DNA from: an uncultured Parabacteroides sp.
GTDB taxonomy: Bacteria; Bacteroidota; Bacteroidia; Bacteroidales; Tannerellaceae
Length of the DNA: 64,000 nt
Assembly: GCA_934718155.1 (NCBI GenBank)
Contig: CAKUZF010000007.1
Location: 18,082 to 82,081, forward strand
Direction of reading: 5' to 3'
Below are positions 50,742 to 59,535 of the stretch, piece by piece. The notes below the pieces were generated by a model. It ran no database searches and was not told where the DNA came from. It was given only the letters and a program-made list of their open reading frames with translations. Position 1 is the first letter of the stretch. Each line of letters begins with the position of its first letter. The translations under genes were made by a program, and so were the position numbers.

Positions 50742-51122
50742 TTAGCACTCAACGGCAATCACCTCAACCTCGACCAAGCCATTCTTCGGCAAAGTCTTGA
50801 CAGCCACAGCCGAGCGAGCGGGGAATGAGCCAGCGAACTGAGTGGCATAAACCTCGTTCATCGCTGCGAAGTCGGCCATGTCGGCCAAGAAAACCGTTGT
50901 CTTCACAACGTTGTCGATTGTCATTCCTGCCTCCGCCAAGATGGCCTTCACGTTGGCAAAAGCCTGTGCTGTCTGCTCCTTTACGCCGCCCTCGGCAAAC
51001 GCTCCCGTAGCGGGATCCAGGCCCAGCTGGCCAGAAGCGAACAACATGTTACCTGCCTTGATAGCTTGACTGTAAGGTCCGATCGCTGCCGGAGCCTTCT
51101 CTGTTGCAATTACTTTCTTCAT
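50742..51122 (-). CDS. ridA: RidA family reactive intermediate/imine deaminase
   Basis: 126-residue cytosolic YjgF/RidA protein that hydrolyses reactive 2-aminoacrylate-type imines released by PLP enzymes. It starts MKKVIATEKAPAAIGPYSQA; GNMLFASGQLGLDPATG and the C-terminal SFPARSAVAVKTLPKNGLVE contain the conserved Arg that binds the substrate carboxylate. It is the last gene of the run from dnaN, 40 bases after rlmB, and may be co-transcribed with it. Confidence 0.93.
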   Translation of the reverse strand: MKKVIATEKAPAAIGPYSQAIKAGNMLFASGQLGLDPATGAFAEGGVKEQTAQAFANVKAILAEAGMTIDNVVKTTVFLADMADFAAMNEVYATQFAGSFPARSAVAVKTLPKNGLVEVEVIAVEC

Positions 51123-51162
51123 TTTCTTTTCGTATTTTGTGTTTATACTCGATTGGTAAGAA

Positions 51163-51912
51163 TTACGCCTTTTCGTTGTTCATGCGCTGACGCACCACCT
51201 CGTAGATCATCACCGATGCGGCCACGGAAACATTCAACGAGCCGATGGTGCCAAACTGAGGGATAGAAACCATCTGGTCGCAGAGGCGGATATTCTCGGG
51301 CGACACGCCAACATCCTCGGCTCCCATCACGATGGCCACAGGCCCCTCATAGGCAACGTTAGTATAATATTCCGCTCCCTTCTCGCTGGCGGCATACACC
51401 TTCACGCCGCTCTGCTGCAAGAAACGAATCGCCTGGTTGATGGAGTTCTCCTTGCAAACAGGCAACGTATGCAGGGCTCCAGCCGATGTCTTGATGGCAT
51501 CGGCATTCACCGTAACGCTTCCCTTCTGCGGGATCACGATCGCATCCACACCGGCGCACTCGCAGGTACGGGCTATTGCGCCAAAGTTGCGCACATCGGT
51601 CACGCCATCGAGTAGCACGATAAACGGATCTTTCCCCTGCTCATAAAGGAAGGGCACAATATCTTCCAGGCGTTGATAAGTGATGGCCGACATAAAGGCG
51701 ATCACTCCTTGGTGGTTCTTGCGCGTGATGCGGTCCAAGCGCTCCTGCGGCACCTTCTGCACCGGGATTTGGCGTCCACGCAACACCTCTTTCAACTCCT
51801 TGGCCAGCTCGCCTTGCAGCTCTCGCTTCACCAAGATCTTATCTATCTCCTTGTCGGCCTGAATGGCCTCCATAACGGCACGGATGCCAAATACCATTTC
51901 GTTTTCCTTCAT
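51163..51912 (-). CDS. rlmB: 23S rRNA 2'-O-ribose methyltransferase (RlmB-like, SpoU family)
   Basis: SAM-dependent knotted methyltransferase acting on the 23S rRNA peptidyl-transferase loop (G2251 in E. coli). 249 residues: an N-terminal substrate-binding domain (FGIRAVMEAIQADKEIDKIL) and a C-terminal SpoU knot with motif 1 DGVTDVRNFGAIARTCECAG, motif 2 AIVMGAEDVGVS and motif 3 IPQFGTIGSLNVSVAASVMI. Which site it modifies cannot be proven from sequence; TrmH-type tRNA activity is the alternative. Confidence 0.88.
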   Translation of the reverse strand: MKENEMVFGIRAVMEAIQADKEIDKILVKRELQGELAKELKEVLRGRQIPVQKVPQERLDRITRKNHQGVIAFMSAITYQRLEDIVPFLYEQGKDPFIVLLDGVTDVRNFGAIARTCECAGVDAIVIPQKGSVTVNADAIKTSAGALHTLPVCKENSINQAIRFLQQSGVKVYAASEKGAEYYTNVAYEGPVAIVMGAEDVGVSPENIRLCDQMVSIPQFGTIGSLNVSVAASVMIYEVVRQRMNNEKA

Positions 51913-51952
51913 TGCTATAACTTATTATTATTCGTTTGAGAAGAACCGCCTG

Positions 51953-52720
51953 TCAATCGCGCTCATTGCGATTCACCTTCGGGCGATCAGATCGGCTTTT
52001 CGACTGCTCTTTTTTCTGTTCGCTCTTCAAGTTTCCCTTGCCATTCTGACGGGGCTTCCAATCCTTATCCGATTGATTCGGACGCACCTGCTGGTTCTTA
52101 TACGGCTGATAGCCATTATGATTGCCATTGTTAAAACCAGGGCGTTGCGCCTGCTGCTTCTTAGGCGGACGCTGGTTGTGAGGCGGCTGCGGTTTCATGC
52201 CCGGATGATGGGGCGGCTGCGGCTTGGCCATATGATCATGGTCGTGGAAGAAGTGATCCGGACGCATCTCAGGCCAGCGGTAGCTCCAATAGTCGTGCTC
52301 ATACCGACGGCAGTCGTGCGATGGATGCAAGTGCGGGTGCTTCGGGTTGGCATACCATCCCTTGTAGTCGTGAATGCGCTGCGGATACTTGCGCATCAGG
52401 CGTACATAGAGCGAGAACTGCCCCGGCGTAAAGATCCGCTGCAACTTGCGGTCGCGCTCCAAGCGTAACTCATAAATGCGTCGGGCCGACTTGTCCCAAT
52501 GGCGATACTCACGGCGAGCCTCCTTCTCGATGCGCTGTCCATACTTATGGATGATTCGGTGATATTCGGCTGCCTCGTAGGGATCAAGGCGCAACGCATT
52601 CTCCATCCACTCACAGTGGCGGCAATGGGGAGCTCCCCATTCGATATTGATCCAAAACTGGCTGAAAGCGGGCAGGCTGCATATGAGCGCCAAGACCATC
52701 ATTAAACTGAATCGTTTCAT
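51953..52720 (-). CDS. Hypothetical periplasmic protein, Spy-like helices and His/Pro/Gln-rich tail
   Basis: 255 residues, no family recognised with certainty. A signal peptide (MKRFSLMMVLALICSLPAFS) precedes a mature N-terminus with CRHC at 33-36. A basic helical region (YHRIIHKYGQRIEKEARREY, then LQRIFTPGQFSLYVRLMRKY) resembles Spy/CpxP LTxxQ-type periplasmic chaperones (LQRIFTPGQ). From about residue 120 there is a long low-complexity tail rich in His, Pro, Asn, Gln and Lys (HFFHDHDHMAKPQPPHH, then NNGNHNGYQPYKNQQV). It may bind metal or envelope polymers. It lies between recN and rlmB. Confidence 0.75.
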   Translation of the reverse strand: MKRFSLMMVLALICSLPAFSQFWINIEWGAPHCRHCEWMENALRLDPYEAAEYHRIIHKYGQRIEKEARREYRHWDKSARRIYELRLERDRKLQRIFTPGQFSLYVRLMRKYPQRIHDYKGWYANPKHPHLHPSHDCRRYEHDYWSYRWPEMRPDHFFHDHDHMAKPQPPHHPGMKPQPPHNQRPPKKQQAQRPGFNNGNHNGYQPYKNQQVRPNQSDKDWKPRQNGKGNLKSEQKKEQSKSRSDRPKVNRNERD

Positions 52721-52793
52721 CTTTCTACGTTTTTAAGTTAAACTTGCGAATTAATCCGTTGTTATGCTTAAGACCTGTCAGACGGCCATTCGT

Positions 52794-54458
52794 TTAATTC
52801 TTTATTCCTAATAAATCCTTAGCATTCGCTAAAGAAGCTTCAGTCAGGCTGGAGCCGCTCAGCATACGAGCCACTTCTCGCACCCGCTCCTCGTCGGTGA
52901 GCGGGCGAATGCGTGTCAGCGTGCGATCGGCCACATCCTCCTTATACACAAAATAATGCGCTTTGCCTTGTGCGGCAATCTGCGGCAGGTGGGTTATGGC
53001 GAAGACCTGCATCTTCGTGCCCAACTCCTGCATGATGTGCCCCATCTTGTCGGCAATGTCGCCCGAGACACCTGTATCCACCTCGTCGAAGATAATTGTA
53101 GGCAGGGCCGTGAAGCCAGAGATCATCGCCTTGATGCATAACATAAGACGGGAGATCTCACCTCCTGAGGCTGTCTGCGCCACGGGCTGCAGGGCCATGC
53201 TCTTGTTGGCCGAGAACATGAAGCGCACCTCATCCATGCCGTCGCTCTCGGGCTCCTTGCGAGGCTCCACGTCGATTCGGAAACGAGTGTGCGGCATGCC
53301 CAAGGGAACGACCAGTCGCACCAGCTGCTCGGCCAAGGCCTCGGCGGCCACCTTCCGCTGCTGACTGAGCACGGAAGCCTGCTGAAGCAATTCGTCATAC
53401 GAGGCCTTCACCTGCTTGTCTAACTGCGCAATCTGCTCGTCGAAAGAGTCGATCTCGGCAAGCTGATCTTTCAACTGGTCGCGCAGGGCAATCAGCTCTG
53501 CCACATCGTTCACCCGATGCTTCTGCTGCAGGGAATAGAGCGTGTCTAACCGCTCGTTAACCCATGCCAACCGCTCGGGATTAAACTCCACGTCAGACTG
53601 CAAATTCTCGGCCTCGGCCGACAGGTCGCTCAAGTCGATGTAGGCCGAACGCAACCGCTCAGCCATCTCCTTCGCCCGGGGCAGATAACGCTCCAGCGAA
53701 TCGACGATGGAGAGACACTCTTTCAATTGCGTGACCACGCCCTGCTCGTCGTTGTCGAGGCAGGCACCAACGCGATAGAGTGCCCCCTTGATCTCTTCGG
53801 CGTGCGAAAGCGTCTCCTGCTCCTGCTCCAGCTCCTCCTGCTCATCGGGCTGCAGGTTGGCCTCCTCCAGCTGATCGAGCTGGAAGCGGATGTAATCCTC
53901 CTCTTGCTTGCTCTGCGCCGCCCGCTCTCGCAGTGCGGCCAGCTCCTTGCGAAGGCCTTGATAGCGACTGAATTCCTTCTTATAGAGAATCAACAGGATC
54001 TCGTTCTCGGCCATCACATCTACCACCCGCAGCTGGAAGCGATTGTCGCCCAGCAACAAGTTTTGGTGTTGCGAATGGATATCAATCAAGCGAGTGCCCA
54101 GCTCCTTGAGGATGGCCAACGATACCGGCGAATCGTTCACGAAAGCCCGCGACTTGCCGGAGGCATACAGCTCACGCCTCAGAATGCAGCTCTCAGGATC
54201 GTACTCCAAGTCTTTGCCAAGGAAAAAGGGCTCCAAGCCATACTTCGAGACATCAAACACGGCCTCGATCACACACTTCTCCGCCCCCTGCTTGATGCTC
54301 TTGCCATCGGCCCGCTGCCCCAACACAAGGGAGAGCGCACCGAGGATAATGGATTTTCCGGCTCCTGTCTCGCCCGTAATGACCGAGAATCCCGCATCGA
54401 AGCGGATGTCGAGACTGTCGATCAAGACAAAGTTCTGTATGAATAGCGACTTCAGCAT
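52794..54458 (-). CDS. recN: DNA repair protein RecN
   Basis: SMC-like ATPase that acts at DNA double-strand breaks. 554 residues with Walker A GETGAGKS (29-36), a long central coiled coil (QLEEANLQPDEQEELEQEQE and the region around 200-360), signature ASGGEISRLMLCIKAMI and Walker B PTIIFDEVDTGVSGDIA near the C-terminus. It is 18 bases downstream of the DUF4835 gene. No SOS-box is sought, as Bacteroidetes LexA boxes are not conserved. Confidence 0.95.
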   Translation of the reverse strand: MLKSLFIQNFVLIDSLDIRFDAGFSVITGETGAGKSIILGALSLVLGQRADGKSIKQGAEKCVIEAVFDVSKYGLEPFFLGKDLEYDPESCILRRELYASGKSRAFVNDSPVSLAILKELGTRLIDIHSQHQNLLLGDNRFQLRVVDVMAENEILLILYKKEFSRYQGLRKELAALRERAAQSKQEEDYIRFQLDQLEEANLQPDEQEELEQEQETLSHAEEIKGALYRVGACLDNDEQGVVTQLKECLSIVDSLERYLPRAKEMAERLRSAYIDLSDLSAEAENLQSDVEFNPERLAWVNERLDTLYSLQQKHRVNDVAELIALRDQLKDQLAEIDSFDEQIAQLDKQVKASYDELLQQASVLSQQRKVAAEALAEQLVRLVVPLGMPHTRFRIDVEPRKEPESDGMDEVRFMFSANKSMALQPVAQTASGGEISRLMLCIKAMISGFTALPTIIFDEVDTGVSGDIADKMGHIMQELGTKMQVFAITHLPQIAAQGKAHYFVYKEDVADRTLTRIRPLTDEERVREVARMLSGSSLTEASLANAKDLLGIKN

Positions 54459-54476
54459 AGTTGTTTTCTTAAATGT

Positions 54477-55388
54477 TTATTGAACAGGCTTTTTCAGCTC
54501 CTCCAAGCGTGTGGATTGAGCGGGATAAATATCCATAAGGAACTTATAGCCCTCCTGCCGCTCCTGCGAGGTTGCCTTCGAGTAGATGGCAATCAGCTCG
54601 TCCAGCTTGGCGTCCGAGAACATTTGCAGCAAGACAGAAGTAGGTCGAGCCTGCTTCACGGTCTGCAAGGCCGAGATCGCCTCGATGATGGTCGTACGTC
54701 CTCGGTCGGCATTAGCCGCCATCTCGTCGAGCCCTTTCATATGATAGGTGTACCACATCTGGCGAAACGCCTCCGAGGCGTTGTCTTGCAAGGCCGTCAC
54801 CACCGCATGGCGGTTGCGATTGCTGTCGAACGCCTTCCAGCCCGTCCAGCCCATCTCCGACTGGGCCAAGTTGACAATCTGCTGCGCCTGCTGGATGTAG
54901 GTGTTGCCTCCTTGCAGGGCGAAGCTGTCGAAGTCGAGCCCCAGAATCAGATAGACATAGAAGACGACCGTGGCCGTCAGGTTATTGGTCAGCGTGTTCG
55001 AGTTGTAATCGAGCGTCTCTCCCTCGGTGTATTCAAACTCCAGCTCCTGATCGCGGAAGTTGAGCAACGTAGTCGTATAACTGGAGTTATAGACAGGCCT
55101 ACGCGCTTGCACCTGGATCTCCGACTTGAAGGTCGTCTCGTCCATCTCGTTCACGATGATAGTCATGTTGCAATCGATTTTCTCGTTGACCGCAAAGGTC
55201 GCATCCGTCCAGCGACGGTTGTTGACGAACTCCGTCAGCGCATTCTGCAAGGTCGTAAAGATCTGCTTATTCGCCACGGCCACCTTCTCGCCATTCACCG
55301 TAATGCGGGCGTTCAGCTCCTGGGCCTCTCCCATGAAAGGGAGCAAGCCGAGCAGCCCCAGAGAAATCCATTGTCTTATTCCACGCAT
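54477..55388 (-). CDS. DUF4835 family exported protein
   Basis: 303-residue Bacteroidetes-specific protein with a signal peptide (RGIRQWISLGLLGLLPFMGE, cleaved near AQEL). The body (QELNARITVNGEKVAVANKQ, IFTTLQNALTEFVNNRRWTD, then ILGLDFDSFALQGGNTYIQQ) fits DUF4835. As I recall some genomes label this family PorD, linking it to type IX secretion; I treat that as unproven here. It overlaps coaBC by 13 bases and lies upstream of recN, the usual placement for the family. Confidence 0.85.
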   Translation of the reverse strand: MRGIRQWISLGLLGLLPFMGEAQELNARITVNGEKVAVANKQIFTTLQNALTEFVNNRRWTDATFAVNEKIDCNMTIIVNEMDETTFKSEIQVQARRPVYNSSYTTTLLNFRDQELEFEYTEGETLDYNSNTLTNNLTATVVFYVYLILGLDFDSFALQGGNTYIQQAQQIVNLAQSEMGWTGWKAFDSNRNRHAVVTALQDNASEAFRQMWYTYHMKGLDEMAANADRGRTTIIEAISALQTVKQARPTSVLLQMFSDAKLDELIAIYSKATSQERQEGYKFLMDIYPAQSTRLEELKKPVQ

Positions 55389-56587
55389 GCCAATCGTTTT
55401 GCTAACTCATTCACAATATCAACAGCCACAGCCTGTTTACTCTTCAGTTCGAATGCCTCGGTATGGCCTTCTGCATCAAGAATCGTCACCTTGTTGGTGT
55501 CACAACGGAAGCCAGCCCCCGCATCACGGAGCGAGTTCAAGACGATGAAATCAAGCTTCTTGCGCTTCAGCTTGTCGGCCGCATGGGCCGCCTCGTCGTT
55601 TGTTTCGAGCGCAAAGCCCACCAGCACCTGATTGGGTCGCTTTGCGGCGCCCAAGGCGGCGGCGATGTCTTTGTTTGGCACCAAATGGAGCATCAGCTCT
55701 CCTTGCGTCTCTCGCTTCAGCTTCTGCTCAGCTCTCTGCTCGGGGCGATAATCGGCCACTGCCGCACACAGGATAGCCGCATCCGAATCCGGGAAGGCCT
55801 GCGTCGCGGCTTTATACATTTCCTCGGCCGACTCTACATCCACCCGCTTGATGGCGGGATGATGCGTCGACAAAGCCACCGGGCCTGCCACCAAGGTGAC
55901 CTCGGCTCCCTGCTCGGCACAAGCCTCCGCCAAGGCGAAACCCATCTTGCCCGAAGAGTAGTTGCCGATGAAACGAACCGGGTCGATCTTCTCATAGGTC
56001 GGTCCAGCGGTGATCATCACCCGCTTCCCCTTCAGGGCCTGCCGTCCCGCAAAGAAATCCTCTAACACGGCAATGATCCGGTCGGGCTCCTCCATACGGC
56101 CCTTGCCCACCAAATGGCTCGCCAACTCGCCGCTTGCCGGCTCGATGATGCGGTTGCCATACGAGCGAAGCAGGTCGAGATTGTGCTGCGTAGAGGGATG
56201 GGCAAACATGTCTAAGTCCATCGCCGGAGCGACAAACACCGGAGCCTTGCAGGACAGATAGGTGGTAATAAGCATATTGTCGGCCACGCCATGAGCCATC
56301 TTGCCAATCGTCGAAGCCGTTGCCGGAGCGATCAGCATCGCATCGGCCCAAAGGCCTAAATCAACGTGGCTATTCCACGTGCCATCCCGATTAGAGAAAA
56401 ACTCACTGATGACCGGATGGCTACTGAGTGTGGAAAGCGTCAGTGGCGTGATGAACTCCTTGCCTGCCGGCGTGATCACCACCTGCACCTCCGCCCCCTT
56501 CTTCACTAAGCCACGGATCAGGTAGGCGGCCTTATAGGCAGCGATGCTGCCCGTAATGCCCAAGATAATATGTTTGTTCCTCAGCAT
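55376..56587 (-). CDS. coaBC: Bifunctional phosphopantothenoylcysteine decarboxylase / synthetase
   Basis: Two consecutive steps of coenzyme A synthesis. 403 residues. The N-terminal FMN-dependent CoaC decarboxylase has ITGSIAAYKAAYLIRGLVKK, the FVAPAMDLDMFAHP substrate loop and TASTIGKMAHG. The C-terminal CoaB synthetase (CTP-dependent) has VMITAGPTYEKIDPVRFIGN, SSGKMGFALAEACAEQGAEV and the later KLDFIVLNSL. It is 11 bases after the exonuclease gene. Confidence 0.95.
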   Translation of the reverse strand: MLRNKHIILGITGSIAAYKAAYLIRGLVKKGAEVQVVITPAGKEFITPLTLSTLSSHPVISEFFSNRDGTWNSHVDLGLWADAMLIAPATASTIGKMAHGVADNMLITTYLSCKAPVFVAPAMDLDMFAHPSTQHNLDLLRSYGNRIIEPASGELASHLVGKGRMEEPDRIIAVLEDFFAGRQALKGKRVMITAGPTYEKIDPVRFIGNYSSGKMGFALAEACAEQGAEVTLVAGPVALSTHHPAIKRVDVESAEEMYKAATQAFPDSDAAILCAAVADYRPEQRAEQKLKRETQGELMLHLVPNKDIAAALGAAKRPNQVLVGFALETNDEAAHAADKLKRKKLDFIVLNSLRDAGAGFRCDTNKVTILDAEGHTEAFELKSKQAVAVDIVNELAKRLACVE

Positions 56588-56598
56588 AATGCCTCGTT

Positions 56599-57369
56599 TT
56601 ATTTCTGGTTGAATCCACGCAGACGGATTTCCGTCAGCATCTGTTTCGTATTGAGCGGGAAGTCGCCGTTCATCATCCAGCCGTAGTAGCCCGGATCGTT
56701 CTTCAGCACCTCCTCGACCAGACGCCCCTTGTACTTACCGAAGTTGATCACCTCCTTCCCCTGCTCATTATAGACCATGCGGCCCGCAAAATCCACGTTC
56801 TTGTTGAAGCTGGAGTATTGCGACAGGAAGTTGATGTCGTTCTCCAAGTCGGGATAACGGTCGAGCTGCGCCTTCAGCACCTCGTAGGTCGCCATGGTGT
56901 CGGCCTCGGCCGAATGGGCGTTCTCCAGATCCTTCTGGCAGTAGAACTTGTAAGCCGCTGTCAGGTTGCGTTGCTCCTTCTTGTGGAAGATGGTCTGCAC
57001 ATCGACAAACTTACGGCGGCCCAGGTTCACATCCACTCCCGCACGCAGGAACTCCTCGGCCAACATCGGGATGTCGAAACGATTGGAGTTGAAGCCCGCC
57101 AGGTCGCACCCCTCAATCTGTGCCGCCAGCGACTTGGCGATCTCCTTAAACGTGGGGCAATCCTTCACGTCGTCGTCGGTAATACCATGAATAGCCGTCG
57201 ACTCGGGCGGAATGGGCATCCCCGGATTGATGCGACGGGTCTTCACGATCTCGTCGCCGTTGGGCATCACTTTCACCATCGAGATCTCTACGATGCGATC
57301 GTGAACAATATCTATACCCGTGGTCTCCAAATCGAAAAACACCAGCGGGTTTCTTAAATTCAATTGCAT
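56599..57369 (-). CDS. DnaQ-like 3'-5' exonuclease (DEDDh)
   Basis: 256-residue exonuclease of the DnaQ/RNase T superfamily. The motif I acids are Asp13 and Glu15 (VFFDLETTGID), motif II is FNSNRFDIPMLAEEF and motif III is HSAEADTMATYEVL, giving the DEDDh set. A C-terminal extension (GKEVINFGKYKGRLVEEVLK) resembles a putative nucleic-acid-binding tail. Lying directly after dnaN (24-base gap), it may serve as a proofreading or repair exonuclease working with the clamp. PolC/DnaE association is not shown. Confidence 0.9.
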   Translation of the reverse strand: MQLNLRNPLVFFDLETTGIDIVHDRIVEISMVKVMPNGDEIVKTRRINPGMPIPPESTAIHGITDDDVKDCPTFKEIAKSLAAQIEGCDLAGFNSNRFDIPMLAEEFLRAGVDVNLGRRKFVDVQTIFHKKEQRNLTAAYKFYCQKDLENAHSAEADTMATYEVLKAQLDRYPDLENDINFLSQYSSFNKNVDFAGRMVYNEQGKEVINFGKYKGRLVEEVLKNDPGYYGWMMNGDFPLNTKQMLTEIRLRGFNQK

Positions 57370-57393
57370 AACAATAGTATATATATCTTCTGG

Positions 57394-58518
57394 TTACTCG
57401 TTCAACATCATCGGCATCAAGAGCAACAGGTAATCTTCGTTCTCCGCATTCTCTGAGGGGAAAATCAAGCCCGCCCGCGACGGATCGGCCAATTGCAAGA
57501 TAACGTCTTGCGATCCGATATTTCCTAATATCTCGATCAGGTAGGTTGCCTTGAAGCCAATATTAATCACGTCGCCCTCGAAGCTGCACGGGATGCGCTC
57601 CTCGGCAGAGGTCGAGAAGTCGATGTCTTGTGCCGAGATGGTCATCTGCCCCGGCGTGAGCTGCAACTTGATCAAGCTGCTCGACTGGTTGGAGAAGACC
57701 GACACGCGCTTCAGCGCAGCCAAGAAAGAGAGGCGATCGATAATCACCTGATAGGGATTCTCCTTTGGGATCACGACGTTGTAGTTGGGATAACGGCCCT
57801 CCACAAGTCGACAGACCATCTCGAAATTGGCGCAACGCACATAGGCATTGTTGTCGTCAAACTTCAGGCTGATCATGCCCTCCTCCTTCGCCAAGAGGTT
57901 TTTCAAGAGCGTAGCCGGCTTTTTAGGCAGGATAAATGAGGCCCTCTCGTCAAGTTTCACAGACATATTGCGCAGGCGAACCAGCTTATGTCCATCCGAA
58001 GCCACGAAGGTAAGGTCGTCGGCATGAAAATCGAAATAGATGCCATTCATCACGGGGCGCAATTCGTCGTCGGCCGTAGCGAACAAGGAACGGGAGATGC
58101 CGTTCAGCATCACCTGAGCATCCATCACCACCTCCACAGCTCTTTCGCTCAGCGGCTTTTGTTGCGGATAGGTATCGCCGTTCTGGCCGATGAAGTTGTA
58201 CTTACCGTTTTGGAAATGGATAAACACCTCCATGTTGGCATCGTTCACGTCGAACGTCAAGGGCTGATCGGGCAACTCCTTCAGCGGCTCCAACAGCATC
58301 TTGGCCGATACGCAGAACAGGCCCGAGCCTACCGGGTTCATCACCTCGACAGTTGTCACCAAGCGCACCTCCACGTCGGAAGCCGTGATGGTCAATGTAT
58401 TTCCTTCCAGAAGGAAAAGGAAATTATCCAGGATAGGCAACGAATTCTTTGAAGCGATCACCTTGCCAATCGATTGCAAGCGCGACAGGAGCGCAGTGCT
58501 GGACACATCAAATCTCAT
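57394..58518 (-). CDS. dnaN: DNA polymerase III sliding clamp (beta subunit)
   Basis: Ring-shaped processivity factor of replication. 374 residues with three homologous clamp domains: MRFDVSSTALLSRLQSIGKV onward; VQVMLNGISRSLFATADDEL-type middle (GISRSLFATADDELRPVMNG); and the C-terminal domain ending YLLLLMPMMLNE with the conserved LLxPM-like pocket segment. It is the first gene of the run to recN, with a TACATTTG -7 box 43 bases upstream. dnaA is not in the window. Confidence 0.96.
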   Translation of the reverse strand: MRFDVSSTALLSRLQSIGKVIASKNSLPILDNFLFLLEGNTLTITASDVEVRLVTTVEVMNPVGSGLFCVSAKMLLEPLKELPDQPLTFDVNDANMEVFIHFQNGKYNFIGQNGDTYPQQKPLSERAVEVVMDAQVMLNGISRSLFATADDELRPVMNGIYFDFHADDLTFVASDGHKLVRLRNMSVKLDERASFILPKKPATLLKNLLAKEEGMISLKFDDNNAYVRCANFEMVCRLVEGRYPNYNVVIPKENPYQVIIDRLSFLAALKRVSVFSNQSSSLIKLQLTPGQMTISAQDIDFSTSAEERIPCSFEGDVINIGFKATYLIEILGNIGSQDVILQLADPSRAGLIFPSENAENEDYLLLLMPMMLNE

Positions 58519-58560
58519 AATATCTCTATCTTTTATGTTTTTACTATTTTTTCAATCCAA

Positions 58561-58568
58561 CAAATGTA
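58561..58568 (-). promoter_or_regulatory. -7 box of dnaN operon
   Basis: Minus-strand TACATTTG, a full TANNTTTG match, 43 bases before the dnaN ATG. Confidence 0.5.
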
Positions 58569-58616
58569 CTCATTTTTTTGGTTATTCACGCACACTGCTT
58601 CGCAAAAGTTAGCACA

Positions 58617-58653
58617 TAAAAAAACTTCCCCTCGAAACGAATCGAGAGGAAGT
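58617..58653 (-). terminator. Terminator of rpmB-rpmG-DUF4295
   Basis: On the minus strand ACTTCCTCTCGA pairs with TCGAGGGGAAGT (one G-T pair) around a 6-base loop, followed by a T7 run, 36 bases after the DUF4295 stop. Confidence 0.85.
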
Positions 58654-58688
58654 CTTTATATATTCGCTATGATTATGAAAAAACTTTC

Positions 58689-58838
58689 TTACTTGAAGTA
58701 GTCCTTTACAGCCTCATTGGGAACCATCTCCTCCTGGAAGATGTAAGCACCTGTCTTCGGAGACTTAACCATCTTGATCACCTTTGAGTAAGTACGACCA
58801 TCACCTTTCTTAAATGTTGCGACTGCTTTTTTTGCCAT
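58689..58838 (-). CDS. DUF4295 family small protein
   Basis: 49-residue basic protein, MAKKAVATFKKGDGRTYSKV onward, ending NEAVKDYFK. This tiny family is found in Bacteroidetes directly after the L28 and L33 genes, as here (16-base gap to rpmG), and is probably ribosome-associated; the function is not established. It begins MAKKA like the preceding L33 and has a good upstream AAGGAGATT ribosome-binding site. It is the last gene of the unit, 36 bases before the terminator. Confidence 0.9.
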   Translation of the reverse strand: MAKKAVATFKKGDGRTYSKVIKMVKSPKTGAYIFQEEMVPNEAVKDYFK

Positions 58839-58854
58839 AGTTCAAATCTCCTTA

Positions 58855-59043
58855 TTACTTAATTTCTTTGTGTAACGTCATCTTCTTCAAAATGGGGTTG
58901 TATTTCATCAACTCCAAGCGCTGAGTGGTATTCTTTCTGTTCTTGGTAGTGATATAGCGAGACATGCCCGGCATGCCGCTCTCCTTATGCTCCGTACACT
59001 CAAGGATTACCTGTACTCTATTACCTTTTGCTTTCTTTGCCAT
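58855..59043 (-). CDS. rpmG: 50S ribosomal protein L33
   Basis: 62-residue ribosomal protein: MAKKAKGNRVQVILECTEHK, then GMSRYITTKNRKNTTQRLEL and KYNPILKKMTLHKEIK. It has the standard L33 fold sequence but only one Cys (CTEH), so it is the zinc-free (C-minus) form. It sits between rpmB (19-base gap) and DUF4295. Confidence 0.95.
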   Translation of the reverse strand: MAKKAKGNRVQVILECTEHKESGMPGMSRYITTKNRKNTTQRLELMKYNPILKKMTLHKEIK

Positions 59044-59062
59044 TTTCTTAATCCTCCACTAA

Positions 59063-59302
59063 TTACGCGTTCAAATAACCTTTCTCAGCAGCCATCTTGA
59101 TTGCAGCATCCAATCCCAACTTGTTGATTGTACGCAAGCCAGCAGCAGAAATATTCAAGCTAACCCAGCAATCCTGCTCAACCCAGTAAAACTTCTTGGT
59201 AAACAGGTTGACATTGAACTTACGTTTCGTTCTTCTCTTTGAGTGAGAAACGTTGTTTCCAACCATTGCTCTCTTTCCAGTAATTTGACAAATCTTAGAC
59301 AT
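59063..59302 (-). CDS. rpmB: 50S ribosomal protein L28
   Basis: 79-residue ribosomal protein: [20 protein letters not shown], then [20 protein letters not shown] and a C-terminal [20 protein letters not shown]. It is the first gene of rpmB-rpmG-DUF4295. The -7 box at 59431 leaves an mRNA leader of about 120 bases, long for this genome and a possible site of feedback control by a ribosomal protein. Confidence 0.95.
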
Positions 59303-59430
59303 CTCTTCTAATCTTTTACTTTAAAATTATACGAAATTTAAATTCAACTCCTGCTATGTGTCTTCCCTTTCTGTACTAGCATCATCTACAAAAACGAAGA
59401 TTCTAATAGAGCCTTATTCTTTACAGGGCG

Positions 59431-59438
59431 CAAAGGTA
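59431..59438 (-). promoter_or_regulatory. -7 box of rpmB operon
   Basis: Minus-strand TACCTTTG, a full match. The transcript would start near 59425, leaving about 120 bases before the rpmB ATG in which I see no gene. The rest of the interval up to hisB (59439-59535) shows nothing clear. Confidence 0.55.
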
Positions 59439-59535
59439 GCAATTATTTCTTTCCCTCCAACACCTCTCGCTCACTTTTCTCATTTTTTCGCATTTCTATT
59501 ACTCATCAGGCCGCATAGCGATAGCAAATAGCGCG

